A DNA stretch of 64,000 bases from DATBGZ01 sp036557785 (GCA_036557785.1 DATBGZ010000083.1:1-64000), one strand, 5' to 3'. Shown: positions 7,547 through 17,247, numbered from the stretch's first letter. Program-made: numbers and translations. The notes: generated by a model from the letters alone, not told the origin.

Positions 7547-10015
7547 TTACTCCGCGCCCGGCTCAAAACGGCGCAGGGCCAGGCGCGTCGCCGCGACCAG
7601 GATCACCGTCTGGGCGAGCATGATGAGCGCGGGTTGGATCCAGTACTCCTGGCGGTGCAGCCAGATCGGGTCAGCGATCTCCGGTGGTAGGAACGGCAGG
7701 CTCACGCTGGCCGCAGAGGCAGCCATGCCCCACCGCGCCGGATCGAGGAACGCCAGGTACCTCAGCACCGGGGTGTTGTAGACGCCGAAGAGCGCCCCGG
7801 AGAGTACGAGTTGGAACATCACGCTGACGACCATGATCGGCGTGGTCTGCTCGGGGGTCCGCACGAGGGCGCTTGCGAGCAGGGCGAACGACGTCGACGC
7901 GACAGCGACCAGCCACACGGCCACGATGATGTCGAGCATCGGCAGGGCGAAGATGAGTGGTTCCACCGGCCGCGGTAGCCCGAGCATCGACAGGTAGATG
8001 AAGATTGCTACCTGGATCGCGTCGATGATAAAGAATATCGTCAGCTTCGATGCAAGGTACGACGTGGGTGACAGGCCGATCGCACGTTCCCGTCGGTAGA
8101 TCGACCCCTCGCTGACGATCTCCCGGATCGCGATGGCGACACCCATGAAGGACGCACCGACGATGAAGACCGCGAGCCTGCGCTGTGCCTCCAGATTGAA
8201 CCCGAGCGGGGTGTCGGCGCCCAGGCCCAACGTGCCCGGCACCGCCCGCGACAGGATGGCCAGGGCGATCGGCAGTGCCAGCAGGAACAGGCTGTACCCG
8301 CGGTCGGCGAGGATCACCCGGACCATCCGCAGGCAGAGGGTCACGTACTGCCGCAGCGGCGCGACCGGGTGCAGCGCCTGCTGGGCCACCGACCGGTCCT
8401 GCATCGCCTTGAGTGGCGCGTCCTTGAGCGGCGGCGGCAACGCGTCGCGGAACACGACGGCCGCCACCCGGTCGAGGTTCCGGTTCAGGGTGGCCTTGGC
8501 GCTGCGGCGCGCCGGCTTGGCCGGTGCCGGTGCGGCCGGCGTGGCGGCCACCGGTGCCCCGAGGGTGGGCGGAGCGGCGTGACTGGCCGGTACCGCCGCG
8601 GCCATGGCCGGTGTCAGCGGCATCTCGCTCGTGGCCGGCTCGGGGTCGTACTCCGATTCGGGTGGATAGGCCTGAGCGGGCACGACCGCACGGTCCGGGG
8701 GGGCGACGGCCGCGGCGGCGGCCGCCTCGGCTGCGGCGAGCTTGGCCGCGACCGCGGAGAGCGACCCCTGCCCCGTCGCTCGGAGGTCGGGCACCGGCTG
8801 CGACGCCCGTACGGTGGGCAACGGCGAGAACTCCGGATCGAGGTCGCTCAACTCCAGGTTGCCGAGCAGCTTGCGCCTGCTCTCGACCAGTAACTGCGCC
8901 GCCACGTCGCCGACGTACTTGCGGTACTGCTCGGAGCTGCGGTACTGCTGCGCCCAGTACGTCGCCTCGTTGGTCACCTTGTCGAAGACATCCGCGTAGT
9001 CAGCCGACTCGAAGAAGGGCAGCAACTCATCGGGCGGCCCGAAGTAGCCCATCCGGCCGCCGAGGCACATCACCAGGACGTAGTCGCACAGGTCCAGGTG
9101 CAGCACGCTGTGGGTGACCACCATGATGGTGCGTCCGCGATCGGCGAGCAGCCGCAGCTCGCGCATGACCTCCTTGTCCAGTGCCGGGTCCAGCCCCGAG
9201 GTCGGCTCGTCGAGGGCGAGCAGCGACGGCTCGGTCAGCAGCTCCAGCGCCACCGAGGTGCGCTTGCGTTGCCCACCGGAGAGCTTGTCGATGCGGGCCC
9301 TCGTCCGGGGCGTCAGGCCCAGCAGATCGATCACCTCGGAGACCCGCTGCCTGCGCTCGGTTCGCGACACGTCGGTGGCGAAGCGCAGCGAGGCGGCGAA
9401 GCGCAGCGCGCGCCGGACCGTGAGCTGGTTGTGCAGCACGTCGTCCTGCGGCACCATGCCGATCCGGTAGCGCAGCTGCGAGTAGTGCTCGTAGAGGTCC
9501 CTGCCGTCGTAGAGGATGTTGCCCATCACCGGCTTGCGGAACCCCGTGATGCTCTTCAGCAGCGTGGACTTGCCGCAGCCGCTGGGCCCGATCACGCCGA
9601 GCAACGTGCCGTGGCGCAGCACGAAGCTCACGTCATCGAGTAGCGTGGCCCCCTTGATCTGTACGGTCAGGTCATCGGCGATGACCGACGTCGGGCCGGC
9701 GTCGTCGTGCTGGTAGACCGCGCGACCGTCCCACAGGAACTCATGCCGACCGATCGTGAAGACGTCACCCGGCGAGAGGGTGGCGCGGGGAACGCGGCGC
9801 CCGTTGTAGTGCAGGCCGTTGCTGCTGTTGAGGTCGACCAGCACGAAACCCGAGCTCCTGCGCCGGATCTCGGCGTGTTTGGCCGAGACCCACAGGTCGC
9901 GCAACACGATGTCGTTGTCCTCGTCGCGCCCGATGCGGATCACGTTCGAGCGGTCGATGGTCGCGACAGGCGCTGCTGGGCTGGGGGGTGTCTGGTCTGC
10001 CACGGGCATCATCAT
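7547..10015 (-). CDS. FHA-domain ABC transporter, ATPase-permease fusion (Rv1747-like)
   Basis: A protein of 822 residues. An FHA domain occupies about 20-100 (GR at 29-30, S44/H47, NSSNG at 63-67). An ABC ATPase follows, with Walker A GPSGCGKST (143-151), LSGGQ (245-249) and Walker B with D269/E270. A Pro/Ala-rich linker runs from about 400 to 510. An ABC-2 permease with six hydrophobic helices fills about 560-815. The layout matches the half-size exporter Rv1747 of M. tuberculosis, whose FHA domain is bound by phosphorylated kinase. Dimerisation would be needed. Three consecutive ATGs (10015, 10012, 10009) could start it. It overlaps the stop of the upstream TrkA-type gene, so the two are probably co-translated. 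Confidence 0.93.
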   Translation of the reverse strand: MMMPVADQTPPSPAAPVATIDRSNVIRIGRDEDNDIVLRDLWVSAKHAEIRRRSSGFVLVDLNSSNGLHYNGRRVPRATLSPGDVFTIGRHEFLWDGRAVYQHDDAGPTSVIADDLTVQIKGATLLDDVSFVLRHGTLLGVIGPSGCGKSTLLKSITGFRKPVMGNILYDGRDLYEHYSQLRYRIGMVPQDDVLHNQLTVRRALRFAASLRFATDVSRTERRQRVSEVIDLLGLTPRTRARIDKLSGGQRKRTSVALELLTEPSLLALDEPTSGLDPALDKEVMRELRLLADRGRTIMVVTHSVLHLDLCDYVLVMCLGGRMGYFGPPDELLPFFESADYADVFDKVTNEATYWAQQYRSSEQYRKYVGDVAAQLLVESRRKLLGNLELSDLDPEFSPLPTVRASQPVPDLRATGQGSLSAVAAKLAAAEAAAAAAVAPPDRAVVPAQAYPPESEYDPEPATSEMPLTPAMAAAVPASHAAPPTLGAPVAATPAAPAPAKPARRSAKATLNRNLDRVAAVVFRDALPPPLKDAPLKAMQDRSVAQQALHPVAPLRQYVTLCLRMVRVILADRGYSLFLLALPIALAILSRAVPGTLGLGADTPLGFNLEAQRRLAVFIVGASFMGVAIAIREIVSEGSIYRRERAIGLSPTSYLASKLTIFFIIDAIQVAIFIYLSMLGLPRPVEPLIFALPMLDIIVAVWLVAVASTSFALLASALVRTPEQTTPIMVVSVMFQLVLSGALFGVYNTPVLRYLAFLDPARWGMAASAASVSLPFLPPEIADPIWLHRQEYWIQPALIMLAQTVILVAATRLALRRFEPGAE

Positions 10016-11823
10016 GCCGGTCCCGTCGAGCCCCCGTCTGTCGGCCCGACCGGTGGAACCGACACCGCCCCTTCGGACGAATGCGGTTGCTGGGGCAGCT
10101 CCCAGGGTTCGAGCAGCCGGTAGGGCGTCGCCGGGCTCGTGTCGGAGTCGTCGGAGCTCTCGGCGAGCAGCCGGGACAACCCGGCCCGGGTGGCGGCCAC
10201 GATGATCCGCTCGCCGGCCCGCAGCGGCCTGCCTCCCGACGGCCGCCAGATCACCTGGTCGGTCCGGACCGCGAGCAACCGGGACTCGTGCGGCCGGTTC
10301 GCGGTCGCCACGGTCTTGTGCTCGAGCAGCGATCGTTGGCCGATTGGGATCTCGGCGAGCAGCATGACGCGGCGCCGGACGGGGATCGTGGCCAGGATCG
10401 CTCGACCGAGCATCGCCGCCGCGAAGGTCGGCGCGGCCAGATACGACACGCTGCGGGATGTATGGATGTTGAAGGCCCGCCGCACCCGGTCGGCGAAGTC
10501 GCTGTCGAACAGCCGCAGCACGACCCGGAGGTTCGGCTGAGCGGCCAGGCCGAGCAGCCCGGTTTCGAGGTTGGTCACGTCATCGCTCGAGGCGACGATC
10601 AGCGCCTGCGCCGTCGCGACCGAGGCCCGCACGAGCGTCTCGCCGCGGGCCGCGTCGCCAATGATCACCGGAATCTTCAGATCCCGGGCCACATTCACAC
10701 CGGGGCGCGCGGCGTCGCGTTCGATCGCCACCACTTCGACGCCCTGGTTGTTCAGCGCCCGCACGATCCGGGTGCCCACGTCGCCGAGGCCGACCACGAC
10801 GATGTGGTCGCTGATCGCCTCGTAGAGACCGCCCGCCTCCCGCTGCAGCCGCAGCTTGACCAACGCGTCCACGACGGTCGCGGTGATCGCCGGGATCAGA
10901 CCAAGGCTCACCAGCGTCAATACCACGAGCGCGATCTTGGCCGCCGGGCCCTGGGCATCGCCCTCCGGGTTGCCGGAGAGGGAGGTGATGAGCGCACCGT
11001 ACGCGGCGTCCCCCCAGGACGTGCTCTGGGCGACCACGAGCACCGCGGCGCCGAGCGCGTAGAAGATCAGGAAGACCAGGAGAACGGCGCGCATCCGGCG
11101 ACCGAAGAGCAGCGAGAGCACGAGCTTCGCGCTGGATGTTCGTGGCGGTCGCGCCGGGGGTGGCGGTGCCGCGCGGGCCAGCACCAGGTCCGCGCGCTCG
11201 TCCGCGTCCGAGGGCAGCACCTCCGGCACCGTGCCCCGGGGCCCCATCAGGGCCAGACCGGCGACCACGTCCTCGGCCCGGGTCCGCTCGCGCAGGATCC
11301 CCACGACCGTACGGTCGCCCACCTGGATCGGCGGCGTGGCTGCCTGGCCCACCGCCGCGGCGACGAAGGCCGGTGCGGCGATGGCCGAGGCCGAGAGCAC
11401 CACGCAGTTGCTCAGCAACGAGCCGATCCGCTCGCCGAGGCTCTGCTTCGCCATGCGGATCACGATGCGCAGGTCCGGGTTGATCTCCTGGGCGAGCAGG
11501 GCGGCTTCGAGGTTTGCCGCGTCATCCTGGTCGACCAGGGCGACGGCCTCGGCGTCCGCGAGATTCGCGGCAGCGAACGCCGCACGGTCGAGCACGTCGG
11601 CCGTCACCACGCGCACCCCGGGCGTCTGCAGGATGCGCGCCACCCACCGGTTCGTCCCGGGCCGCACGATCGCGACGACCGGCCGCTCGTACTGGGTGGT
11701 GAGCATCTCGGTGAGCCGGACGGCCAAGGGGTTGTCCCCGCAGACGACGAACGGGGCCTGGCTCGCGGTGGCCGGCAGCTCCATGGTCGTCGTGCTCTCT
11801 TCAGCCTCCTCGGTAGCGGTCAC
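10012..11823 (-). CDS. TrkA-N/RCK two-domain potassium-channel-like protein
   Basis: A protein of 603 residues with two NAD-binding TrkA-N modules around a membrane part. The first Rossmann motif is degenerate (VCGDNPLAVRL, about 27-37). Hydrophobic helices lie at about 244-265 and 296-320, flanking a pore-like loop. The second module begins with a classical VVGLGDVGTR (343-352). This resembles CASTOR/POLLUX-type and other RCK-gated channels, which move K+ or other cations under nucleotide control. GTG 11823 is taken as start; ATG 11784, with GAAGAGAG ahead of it, is a credible alternative that removes 13 residues. Its stop overlaps the start of the FHA-ABC gene. Confidence 0.8.
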   Translation of the reverse strand: MTATEEAEESTTTMELPATASQAPFVVCGDNPLAVRLTEMLTTQYERPVVAIVRPGTNRWVARILQTPGVRVVTADVLDRAAFAAANLADAEAVALVDQDDAANLEAALLAQEINPDLRIVIRMAKQSLGERIGSLLSNCVVLSASAIAAPAFVAAAVGQAATPPIQVGDRTVVGILRERTRAEDVVAGLALMGPRGTVPEVLPSDADERADLVLARAAPPPPARPPRTSSAKLVLSLLFGRRMRAVLLVFLIFYALGAAVLVVAQSTSWGDAAYGALITSLSGNPEGDAQGPAAKIALVVLTLVSLGLIPAITATVVDALVKLRLQREAGGLYEAISDHIVVVGLGDVGTRIVRALNNQGVEVVAIERDAARPGVNVARDLKIPVIIGDAARGETLVRASVATAQALIVASSDDVTNLETGLLGLAAQPNLRVVLRLFDSDFADRVRRAFNIHTSRSVSYLAAPTFAAAMLGRAILATIPVRRRVMLLAEIPIGQRSLLEHKTVATANRPHESRLLAVRTDQVIWRPSGGRPLRAGERIIVAATRAGLSRLLAESSDDSDTSPATPYRLLEPWELPQQPHSSEGAVSVPPVGPTDGGSTGPA

Positions 11824-11954
11824 GTGCCAGAGCGTATCGATGCCAAGCACGCCTCGAGGTCCCGTGACCGGGGCGGCGCCGCGGTGCCCGGCGGAGGCGG
11901 CGCTGGGGCCGACGGAACTGACCACCCCACACCCGTACGGCCCGCTCCAGGGAC

Positions 11955-11960
11955 TATTCT
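11955..11960 (+). promoter_or_regulatory. Probable -10 box for ctaD
   Basis: TATTCT lies in the 231-bp gap between the divergent TrkA-type gene and ctaD, and would leave a leader of about 88 bases. No good -35 box is visible, so this is tentative. Confidence 0.35.
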
Positions 11961-12054
11961 GCGGTCGAGGTTCGCGTAGATCATGGCGAACCTGCCCCGG
12001 GCCACGGGCAAGGTGCGCCACGGGGCTGACGCCGCAGTCTCCGGGAGGCCGTGC

Positions 12055-13740
12055 GTGACCATTGCACCGAAGGCGATCGTCACCCGTCCATGGCCCGTGC
12101 GGCAGCCGCTGCGTGGTTCGGCGATCGCCCGCCTCCTGCGCACGACGGACGCCAAGCAGATCGGGCTCATGTACCTGGTCACCTCGTTCGCGTTCTTCCT
12201 CATCGGCGGCTTCATGGCTCTGCTCATGCGCGCGGAGCTGGCGCAACCGGGGGCCGATTTCCTGACCGCGGAGCAGTTCAACCAGCTCTTCACGATGCAC
12301 GGCACGATCATGCTGCTGTTCTTCGCGACGCCGATCCTGTTTGCGTTCGCGAACTACATCGTGCCGTTGCAGATCGGCGCCCCGGACGTGAGCTTTCCGC
12401 GGCTTAACGCGCTGGCCTATTGGCTCTACGCCTTCGGCGGCCTGCTCACGATCTCGGGCTTCATCACCCCGGGCGGCGCGGCGGACTTTGGCTGGTTCGC
12501 CTACCAGCCCCTGGCGAACGTGACGAACTCGCCCGGTGCCGGCGCGGACATGTGGGTCGTCGGGCTGGTGATCTCTGGCCTGGGCACGATCCTCGGTGCG
12601 GTCAACATGATCACCACGATCCTGACCCTGCGCGCTCCCGGCATGACGATGTGGCGGATGCCGATTTTCACCTGGAACATCATGGTCACGTCGCTGCTCG
12701 TGCTCATGGTCTTCCCGATCCTGGCCGCCGCGCTGCTCGCGGTCGCGGCCGACCGGCACCTCGGCGCACACGTCTACGATGCCGACACGGGCGGGGCGTT
12801 GCTGTGGCAACACCTGTTCTGGTTCTTCGGCCACCCCGAGGTCTACATCGTGGCGTTGCCGTTCTTCGGCATCATCACCGAGGTCATCCCGGTCTTTAGC
12901 CGCAAGCCGGTCTTCGGCTACAAGGGCCTGGTCATCGCGACGCTCGGCATCGCGGCGCTGTCGATGAGCGTCTGGGCGCACCACATGTTCGCCACCGGTC
13001 AGGTGCTGCTGCCGTTCTTCTCGTTCCTGTCGTTCCTCATCGCGGTGCCGACCGGCATGAAGTTCTTCAACTGGATCGGCACCATGTGGAAGGGCCAGAT
13101 CTCGTTCGAGACGCCGATGCTGTTCGCCATCGGCTTCCTGACCACGTTCCTGCTGGGCGGCCTGTCGGGCGTGCTGCTCGCGTCGCCGCCGATCGACTTC
13201 CACGTCTCCGACACGTACTTCGTGGTGGCGCACTTCCACTACGTGCTCTTCGGCACGATCGTGTTCGCCGTGTACGCCGGCGTCTACTTCTGGTTCCCGA
13301 AGATGACCGGGCGGATGCTCAACGAGCGGTGGGGCAAGCTGCACTTCTGGCTGACGCTGATCGGCTTCCACACGACGTTCCTGGTGCAGCACTGGCTTGG
13401 CGCCGAGGGCATGCCGCGCCGGTACTTTGACTACCTGCCCAGCGACGGCTTCACCACGCTGAACGAGATCTCGACCGTCGGCGCGTTCATCATCGGCATC
13501 TCGACGCTGCCATTCCTCTACAACGTGTGGAAGTCGTACAAGACCGGTCCGATCGTCGCCGTCGACGACCCGTGGGGCCATGGCAACTCACTGGAGTGGG
13601 CGACGAGCTGCCCACCCCCGTTGCGCAACTTCGACCGCATGCCGCGCATCCGGTCCGAGCGCCCCGCGTTCGACGCCAAGTACCCGCACCTCGCGGTGGA
13701 CTCGACGGTGCCGCACGGCGAGCTCGCCGAGAAGAAGTAG
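12055..13740 (+). CDS. ctaD: Cytochrome c oxidase subunit I (aa3 type)
   Basis: A protein of 561 residues, normal length for the family, with twelve membrane helices. Haem and copper ligands are present: H82 (FTMHGTIM) and H395 with H393 in VAHFHYV; copper-B residues H260 in HPEVY (with the cross-linked Y264) and H309/H310. It is the catalytic subunit that reduces O2 to water and pumps protons in the membrane. GTG 12055 follows GGGAGG (12043-12048) at normal spacing; an earlier ATG at 11983 lacks a ribosome site. No other oxidase subunit lies nearby; a ctaD separate from ctaC and ctaE is common in actinobacteria. Confidence 0.97.
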   Translation: MTIAPKAIVTRPWPVRQPLRGSAIARLLRTTDAKQIGLMYLVTSFAFFLIGGFMALLMRAELAQPGADFLTAEQFNQLFTMHGTIMLLFFATPILFAFANYIVPLQIGAPDVSFPRLNALAYWLYAFGGLLTISGFITPGGAADFGWFAYQPLANVTNSPGAGADMWVVGLVISGLGTILGAVNMITTILTLRAPGMTMWRMPIFTWNIMVTSLLVLMVFPILAAALLAVAADRHLGAHVYDADTGGALLWQHLFWFFGHPEVYIVALPFFGIITEVIPVFSRKPVFGYKGLVIATLGIAALSMSVWAHHMFATGQVLLPFFSFLSFLIAVPTGMKFFNWIGTMWKGQISFETPMLFAIGFLTTFLLGGLSGVLLASPPIDFHVSDTYFVVAHFHYVLFGTIVFAVYAGVYFWFPKMTGRMLNERWGKLHFWLTLIGFHTTFLVQHWLGAEGMPRRYFDYLPSDGFTTLNEISTVGAFIIGISTLPFLYNVWKSYKTGPIVAVDDPWGHGNSLEWATSCPPPLRNFDRMPRIRSERPAFDAKYPHLAVDSTVPHGELAEKK

Positions 13741-13743
13741 CGC

Positions 13744-14352
13744 CTACGCGTGCGACGGGGTGACGCGGGGCGAGCCGATCAGGCGCACGCCGGCCTGACG
13801 CATCGCGTCGATGGCGTCCGCCGTCGTCGGCGCGGCCACTCCCGCCGTGTGGTCGAGCAGCACGGTCGTGGTGAAGCCGTCATGCACGGCGTCGAGGGCG
13901 CTCGCCCGGACACAGTGGTCGGTGGTCAGACCCGCGATCTCCACCTCGGTGACGCCCCGCATGCGCAGCCATGCGGCAAGGCTGATCCCGCCCGCCCTGC
14001 CCTCAAAGCCGGAGTACGCGGCCCTATGCTCGCCCTTGACGAAGACCGCTTCGAAGCGATCGGTGTCCAGCGCCGGGTGGAACTGCGCGCCCACGGTCCC
14101 GACGACACAGTGGGCGGGCCAGGTGTCGACGAAGTCCGGGTGCTCCGCGAAATGGTTACCAGGATCGATGTGATGGTCCTGGGTGGCAACGATGTGGTCC
14201 CAGCGCGGCACGCCACCTTCCGAGCGCTGCGACGCTTCGGCGGCGAGCAGCGCCGAGATGCTGGCAGCCACCGCGGCGCCGCCGACGACCGGTAGCGAGC
14301 CGCCCTCACAGAAGTCGTTCTGAACATCGACGATCAGCAGTGCGCGGGTCAT
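13744..14352 (-). CDS. pncA: Nicotinamidase (isochorismatase fold)
   Basis: A protein of 202 residues. The catalytic triad is visible: D9 (VDVQNDF), K105 (VKGEH) and C146 (TTDHCVRAS). Metal ligands D58, H60 and H66 lie in the DxHIDPGxH block. It hydrolyses nicotinamide to nicotinate and ammonia in NAD salvage. It is the second gene after pncB on the same strand, 29 bp apart, so the two steps are probably one operon. The stop is only 3 bases past the convergent ctaD stop, leaving no room for a terminator between them. Confidence 0.95.
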   Translation of the reverse strand: MTRALLIVDVQNDFCEGGSLPVVGGAAVAASISALLAAEASQRSEGGVPRWDHIVATQDHHIDPGNHFAEHPDFVDTWPAHCVVGTVGAQFHPALDTDRFEAVFVKGEHRAAYSGFEGRAGGISLAAWLRMRGVTEVEIAGLTTDHCVRASALDAVHDGFTTTVLLDHTAGVAAPTTADAIDAMRQAGVRLIGSPRVTPSHA

Positions 14353-14381
14353 CGGAGCCTCCCGGATCGGGCCGAGCGACG

Positions 14382-15740
14382 CTACGGTTCGGAGACGAAC
14401 CGGACGGTCAGCGCCGGCTCGCCAGCGGAGAGCTTGAGGCCCTCCCAGGGGATGGAGATGAGGCAGTCGCGGGCGTGCTCGCGAGACTGCGCGAGCGTGG
14501 GTACATCCGGCACCGCGACACCGGAACGCAGGAATGGGCGCTGCAGGAGCCGATCGTGCGGCTGGCTTGCCGGGGGCTGCCGGGTGAGCTCCTCGACCGC
14601 GGCGGCTGCCCTCGCCGCCCCCGCGTACACGATCTCCTCGGTCGCGGTGCCGGTGGGCTTGTGCCGGCGTACCGCGGTCTTGCTTCCGCCGATCGTCGTC
14701 TTGTGCTCCGAGCGCTTGATCACTGGCCGGCCAGCCACCTCGACCAGCTTGTAGACGAGATTCGCCGTCGGCGCGCCCGAGCCGGTCACCACGGCCGTCC
14801 CCGCGCCGTAGGCGTCGACCGGCTCGGCGGCCAGCGCCGCGATCGCGTACTCGTCGAGGTCGCCGGAGACCACGATGCGCGTCTCGGTCGCGCCGAGCGA
14901 GTCGAGCAGCGCCCGGGATCGGCTGGCGAGCACGGACAAGTCGCCGGAGTCGATGCGCACCGCGCCGAGGCCGGGCCCGGCCACCGCGACGGCGTTACGA
15001 ATGCCCTGGTCGATGTCGTACGTATCGACCAACAACGTCGTCTGCTTGCCCAGTGCCGAGACCTGCGCGGCGAAGGCGGCCGGCTCGTCGTCGTGCAGCA
15101 TGGTGAACGCGTGAGCGGCGGTGCCGGCGGTGGGAATCCCGTAGCGACGCCCAGCCTCGAGGTTCGACGTGGAGGCGAAGCCGGCCAGATACGCGGCGCG
15201 GGCCGCCGCGACACCGGCCTGCTCGTGGGTACGGCGGGAGCCCATCTCGATCAGCCGTCGGCCGCGCGCAGCCGTCACCATCCGAGCGGCCGCGGCCGCG
15301 ACCGCGCTGTCGTGGTTGAGCACCGAGAGCACGAGCGTCTCGAGCACCACGCAGTCGGCGAAGGTGCCCGAGACGCTGAGGATCGGCGAGCCGGGGAAGA
15401 AGAGCTCCCCTTCGGGGTACCCGTCCACATCGCCACCGAAGCGGTAGCCGGCCAGCCACTGCGCGGTCGCGTCGTCGACCACCCCGGCACCACGGAGGTG
15501 GGCGACCTGCTCCTCGCCGAAACGGAACGCCTCGATCGCCTCGACCAGCCGGGCCGTGCCCGCGACCATCCCGTACCGGCGTCCCGGCGGAAGCCGACGG
15601 GCGAAGACCTCGAAGACGCAGTGTCGCTCGGCGGTCCCGTCGCGCAATGCCGCCGCCACCATCGTCAGCTCGTAGTGGTCGGTCAGCAGTGCGGTGCTGG
15701 GGCCTGGGTGCCACTGACTGTCGGAGTGCTGGTTACTCAT
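14382..15740 (-). CDS. pncB: Nicotinate phosphoribosyltransferase
   Basis: A protein of 452 residues. The N-terminal LLTDHYELTM block and central IDSGDLSVLASR, then VSGDLDEY, are hallmarks of the family; H in DHYEL is close to the substrate and a later His is phosphorylated. It makes nicotinate mononucleotide from nicotinate and PRPP with ATP use, feeding the NAD pool directly after PncA. ATG 15740 begins the conserved part; upstream in-frame sequence is Arg/Pro-rich and belongs to the divergent promoter region. pncB next to clpS-DUF2017 is a gene order also known from mycobacteria (pncB1-clpS). Confidence 0.95.
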   Translation of the reverse strand: MSNQHSDSQWHPGPSTALLTDHYELTMVAAALRDGTAERHCVFEVFARRLPPGRRYGMVAGTARLVEAIEAFRFGEEQVAHLRGAGVVDDATAQWLAGYRFGGDVDGYPEGELFFPGSPILSVSGTFADCVVLETLVLSVLNHDSAVAAAAARMVTAARGRRLIEMGSRRTHEQAGVAAARAAYLAGFASTSNLEAGRRYGIPTAGTAAHAFTMLHDDEPAAFAAQVSALGKQTTLLVDTYDIDQGIRNAVAVAGPGLGAVRIDSGDLSVLASRSRALLDSLGATETRIVVSGDLDEYAIAALAAEPVDAYGAGTAVVTGSGAPTANLVYKLVEVAGRPVIKRSEHKTTIGGSKTAVRRHKPTGTATEEIVYAGAARAAAAVEELTRQPPASQPHDRLLQRPFLRSGVAVPDVPTLAQSREHARDCLISIPWEGLKLSAGEPALTVRFVSEP

Positions 15741-15872
15741 CACTGTCGAGCCTACGACTGCCGCCCCCCGCCCTGGCGCGGCTGCCGGGCGTGGGTGGAC
15801 GCGGGCGCGTACCCTGCATCCGGCCGACACGCTGGGAAAAGACCCGCTCGGACCGACGAAAGGACGCGCCAG

Positions 15873-17183
15873 ATGACCGTGACCCGGATGGTACGTCCCC
15901 TGCCCGGGCCTGGGCTGGTGGCCCGCTCGGGTGACCTGCTGCTCGTGTGCGCCGAGGGGGCGGCGGCCACGCGGGCCGAGGTCGAGCAGCTACTCGGCCT
16001 GGTGGCCGAGGTCTCGTCGCTCGGTGGCGATGGCGCGATGCTCGTGCGGCGGGTAGCGGCACTGCTCGCGGCCGACCTCGACGGCAACTTCCCCGACTGT
16101 GCCGCGTGTGGTCCGGTCTCCGACGGACGCTTCGCCGTGCTCGTCTATGGCACCGCGACGGCCCGGGTGGTGGGCGGCGACGGTGAGGTGAACCTCTCCG
16201 CGGTCGACGCGGTCGCCTCCGTCAACCGCCTGGTGGCCGCCCCGATCACCTCCCTCCGGCTGGAACTGCCCGGGGCCGGTCCGGCGAGCCAGTTCGCCCG
16301 GCTCGACGGTGGCGTGGTCAGCGCTGCCGGGTTCGTCGCGGGCGCCGAGCCGCCGGCAGGGCTGGGCGCGGCCCCGGTCGTCGCCGTCCCGGCCCCGACA
16401 CCGGCGCCGGAGTCCTCGCCCGCATGGGCGGCGCCCGCACCGACGCGGCCCGTGCAGGTCGATGCCATCACCGAGGTCTTCGCCAATGGCGGTGCCGACG
16501 ATGCCACGCCGCCCGTACCGCTGCCCTCCTGGGCCGGTCCGTCGATTGTGGACTCCTCCTATGCGCCGGTCGCCGTGGCGAGCGCCCCGGCGGACCACGT
16601 GGCGGACGCGGTGCTGCCCGTCCGCGAGCCGCTCGCGACCGAGCCGCTGAACGCCGGGCCCGAGGCCCGCCCCACCGTGCTGGGGCTCGGCTGCGCGTTC
16701 GGGCACCTCAACGACCCGAGTCTGAGCGCGTGCGCCACCTGCGGCGCACCGCTGACCGGGCACCCCCCGACGCTGCGCGAGGGCCCGCGACCGCCGCTCG
16801 GAGTGATCACGCTCGACGACGGTTCGGCCTACCTGCTCGACATCGGCTATGTGCTGGGGCGCGAGCCGCAGCACGACCCCGAGGTTGTCGCGGGCGGCGC
16901 CCGGCCACTGAAGATCGTCGATGCCGAGGGGGTCGTCTCGCGGCGGCACCTGCGCATCGCGCTGGTCGGGTGGGACATCCAGGTCGTCGATCTCGGATCC
17001 GCGAACGGCACCTTCGTGCAGTACCCGGACGACCCGCAACTGCACCGGCTCGAGGCCCATCACGCCGTCGTGGTCAAGCCCGGCACCCAGATCACCATGG
17101 GCCGGCGGTGGTTCCGCATCGATCCCGTCCCGCCGGAGCAGCGTTCCGAGCCCGCGGGCTCGGGAGGGCGTAGCGCGGCCTGA
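15873..17183 (+). CDS. Zinc-ribbon and FHA-domain protein with a novel N-terminal region
   Basis: A protein of 436 residues. Residues 1-150 form an alpha/beta region that I do not recognise, with two paired cysteines (CAAC at about 73-76). Residues 150-265 are a Pro/Ala-rich linker. A zinc-ribbon-like piece follows at about 271-293 (GCAFGH then CATCGAP). The C-terminal FHA domain spans about 326-425, with VLGREP, SRRHLR and DLGSANGTFV matching the phosphothreonine pocket. It should read threonine phosphorylation in the cytoplasm. AAAGGA at 15859-15864 supports ATG 15873. It is divergent from pncB with 132 bp between. The region resembles phosphatase-like or adaptor proteins of kinase pathways, but the role is unknown. 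Confidence 0.8.
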   Translation: MTVTRMVRPLPGPGLVARSGDLLLVCAEGAAATRAEVEQLLGLVAEVSSLGGDGAMLVRRVAALLAADLDGNFPDCAACGPVSDGRFAVLVYGTATARVVGGDGEVNLSAVDAVASVNRLVAAPITSLRLELPGAGPASQFARLDGGVVSAAGFVAGAEPPAGLGAAPVVAVPAPTPAPESSPAWAAPAPTRPVQVDAITEVFANGGADDATPPVPLPSWAGPSIVDSSYAPVAVASAPADHVADAVLPVREPLATEPLNAGPEARPTVLGLGCAFGHLNDPSLSACATCGAPLTGHPPTLREGPRPPLGVITLDDGSAYLLDIGYVLGREPQHDPEVVAGGARPLKIVDAEGVVSRRHLRIALVGWDIQVVDLGSANGTFVQYPDDPQLHRLEAHHAVVVKPGTQITMGRRWFRIDPVPPEQRSEPAGSGGRSAA

Positions 17184-17247
17184 CCCGCCCATAACGCCTG
17201 CCCCGCCCACGCTTCGCCCGCCCATAACGCCTGTCCCGCCCACGGGG
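17184..17247. repeat. 33-bp intergenic tandem repeat, copy group 1 (upstream of clpS)
   Basis: Alternating units CCCGCCCATAACGCCTGY (18 bp) and CCCGCCCACGCTTCG (15 bp) give a 33-bp period (starts at 17184 and 17217). Nearly two periods fill the gap between the FHA gene stop and clpS. The same units recur after clpS. Confidence 0.8.

Noticed and set aside
9988..11979. Long plus-strand frame opposite the TrkA-type gene.
   Set aside because: Antisense shadow with no domain pattern and no ribosome site.
10012..13581. A 1189-codon minus-strand open frame extending the TrkA-type gene across ctaD.
   Set aside because: The upstream 586 codons are the Arg/His-rich mirror of ctaD, which has all haem and copper ligands. 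Coding similarity begins only near 11823.
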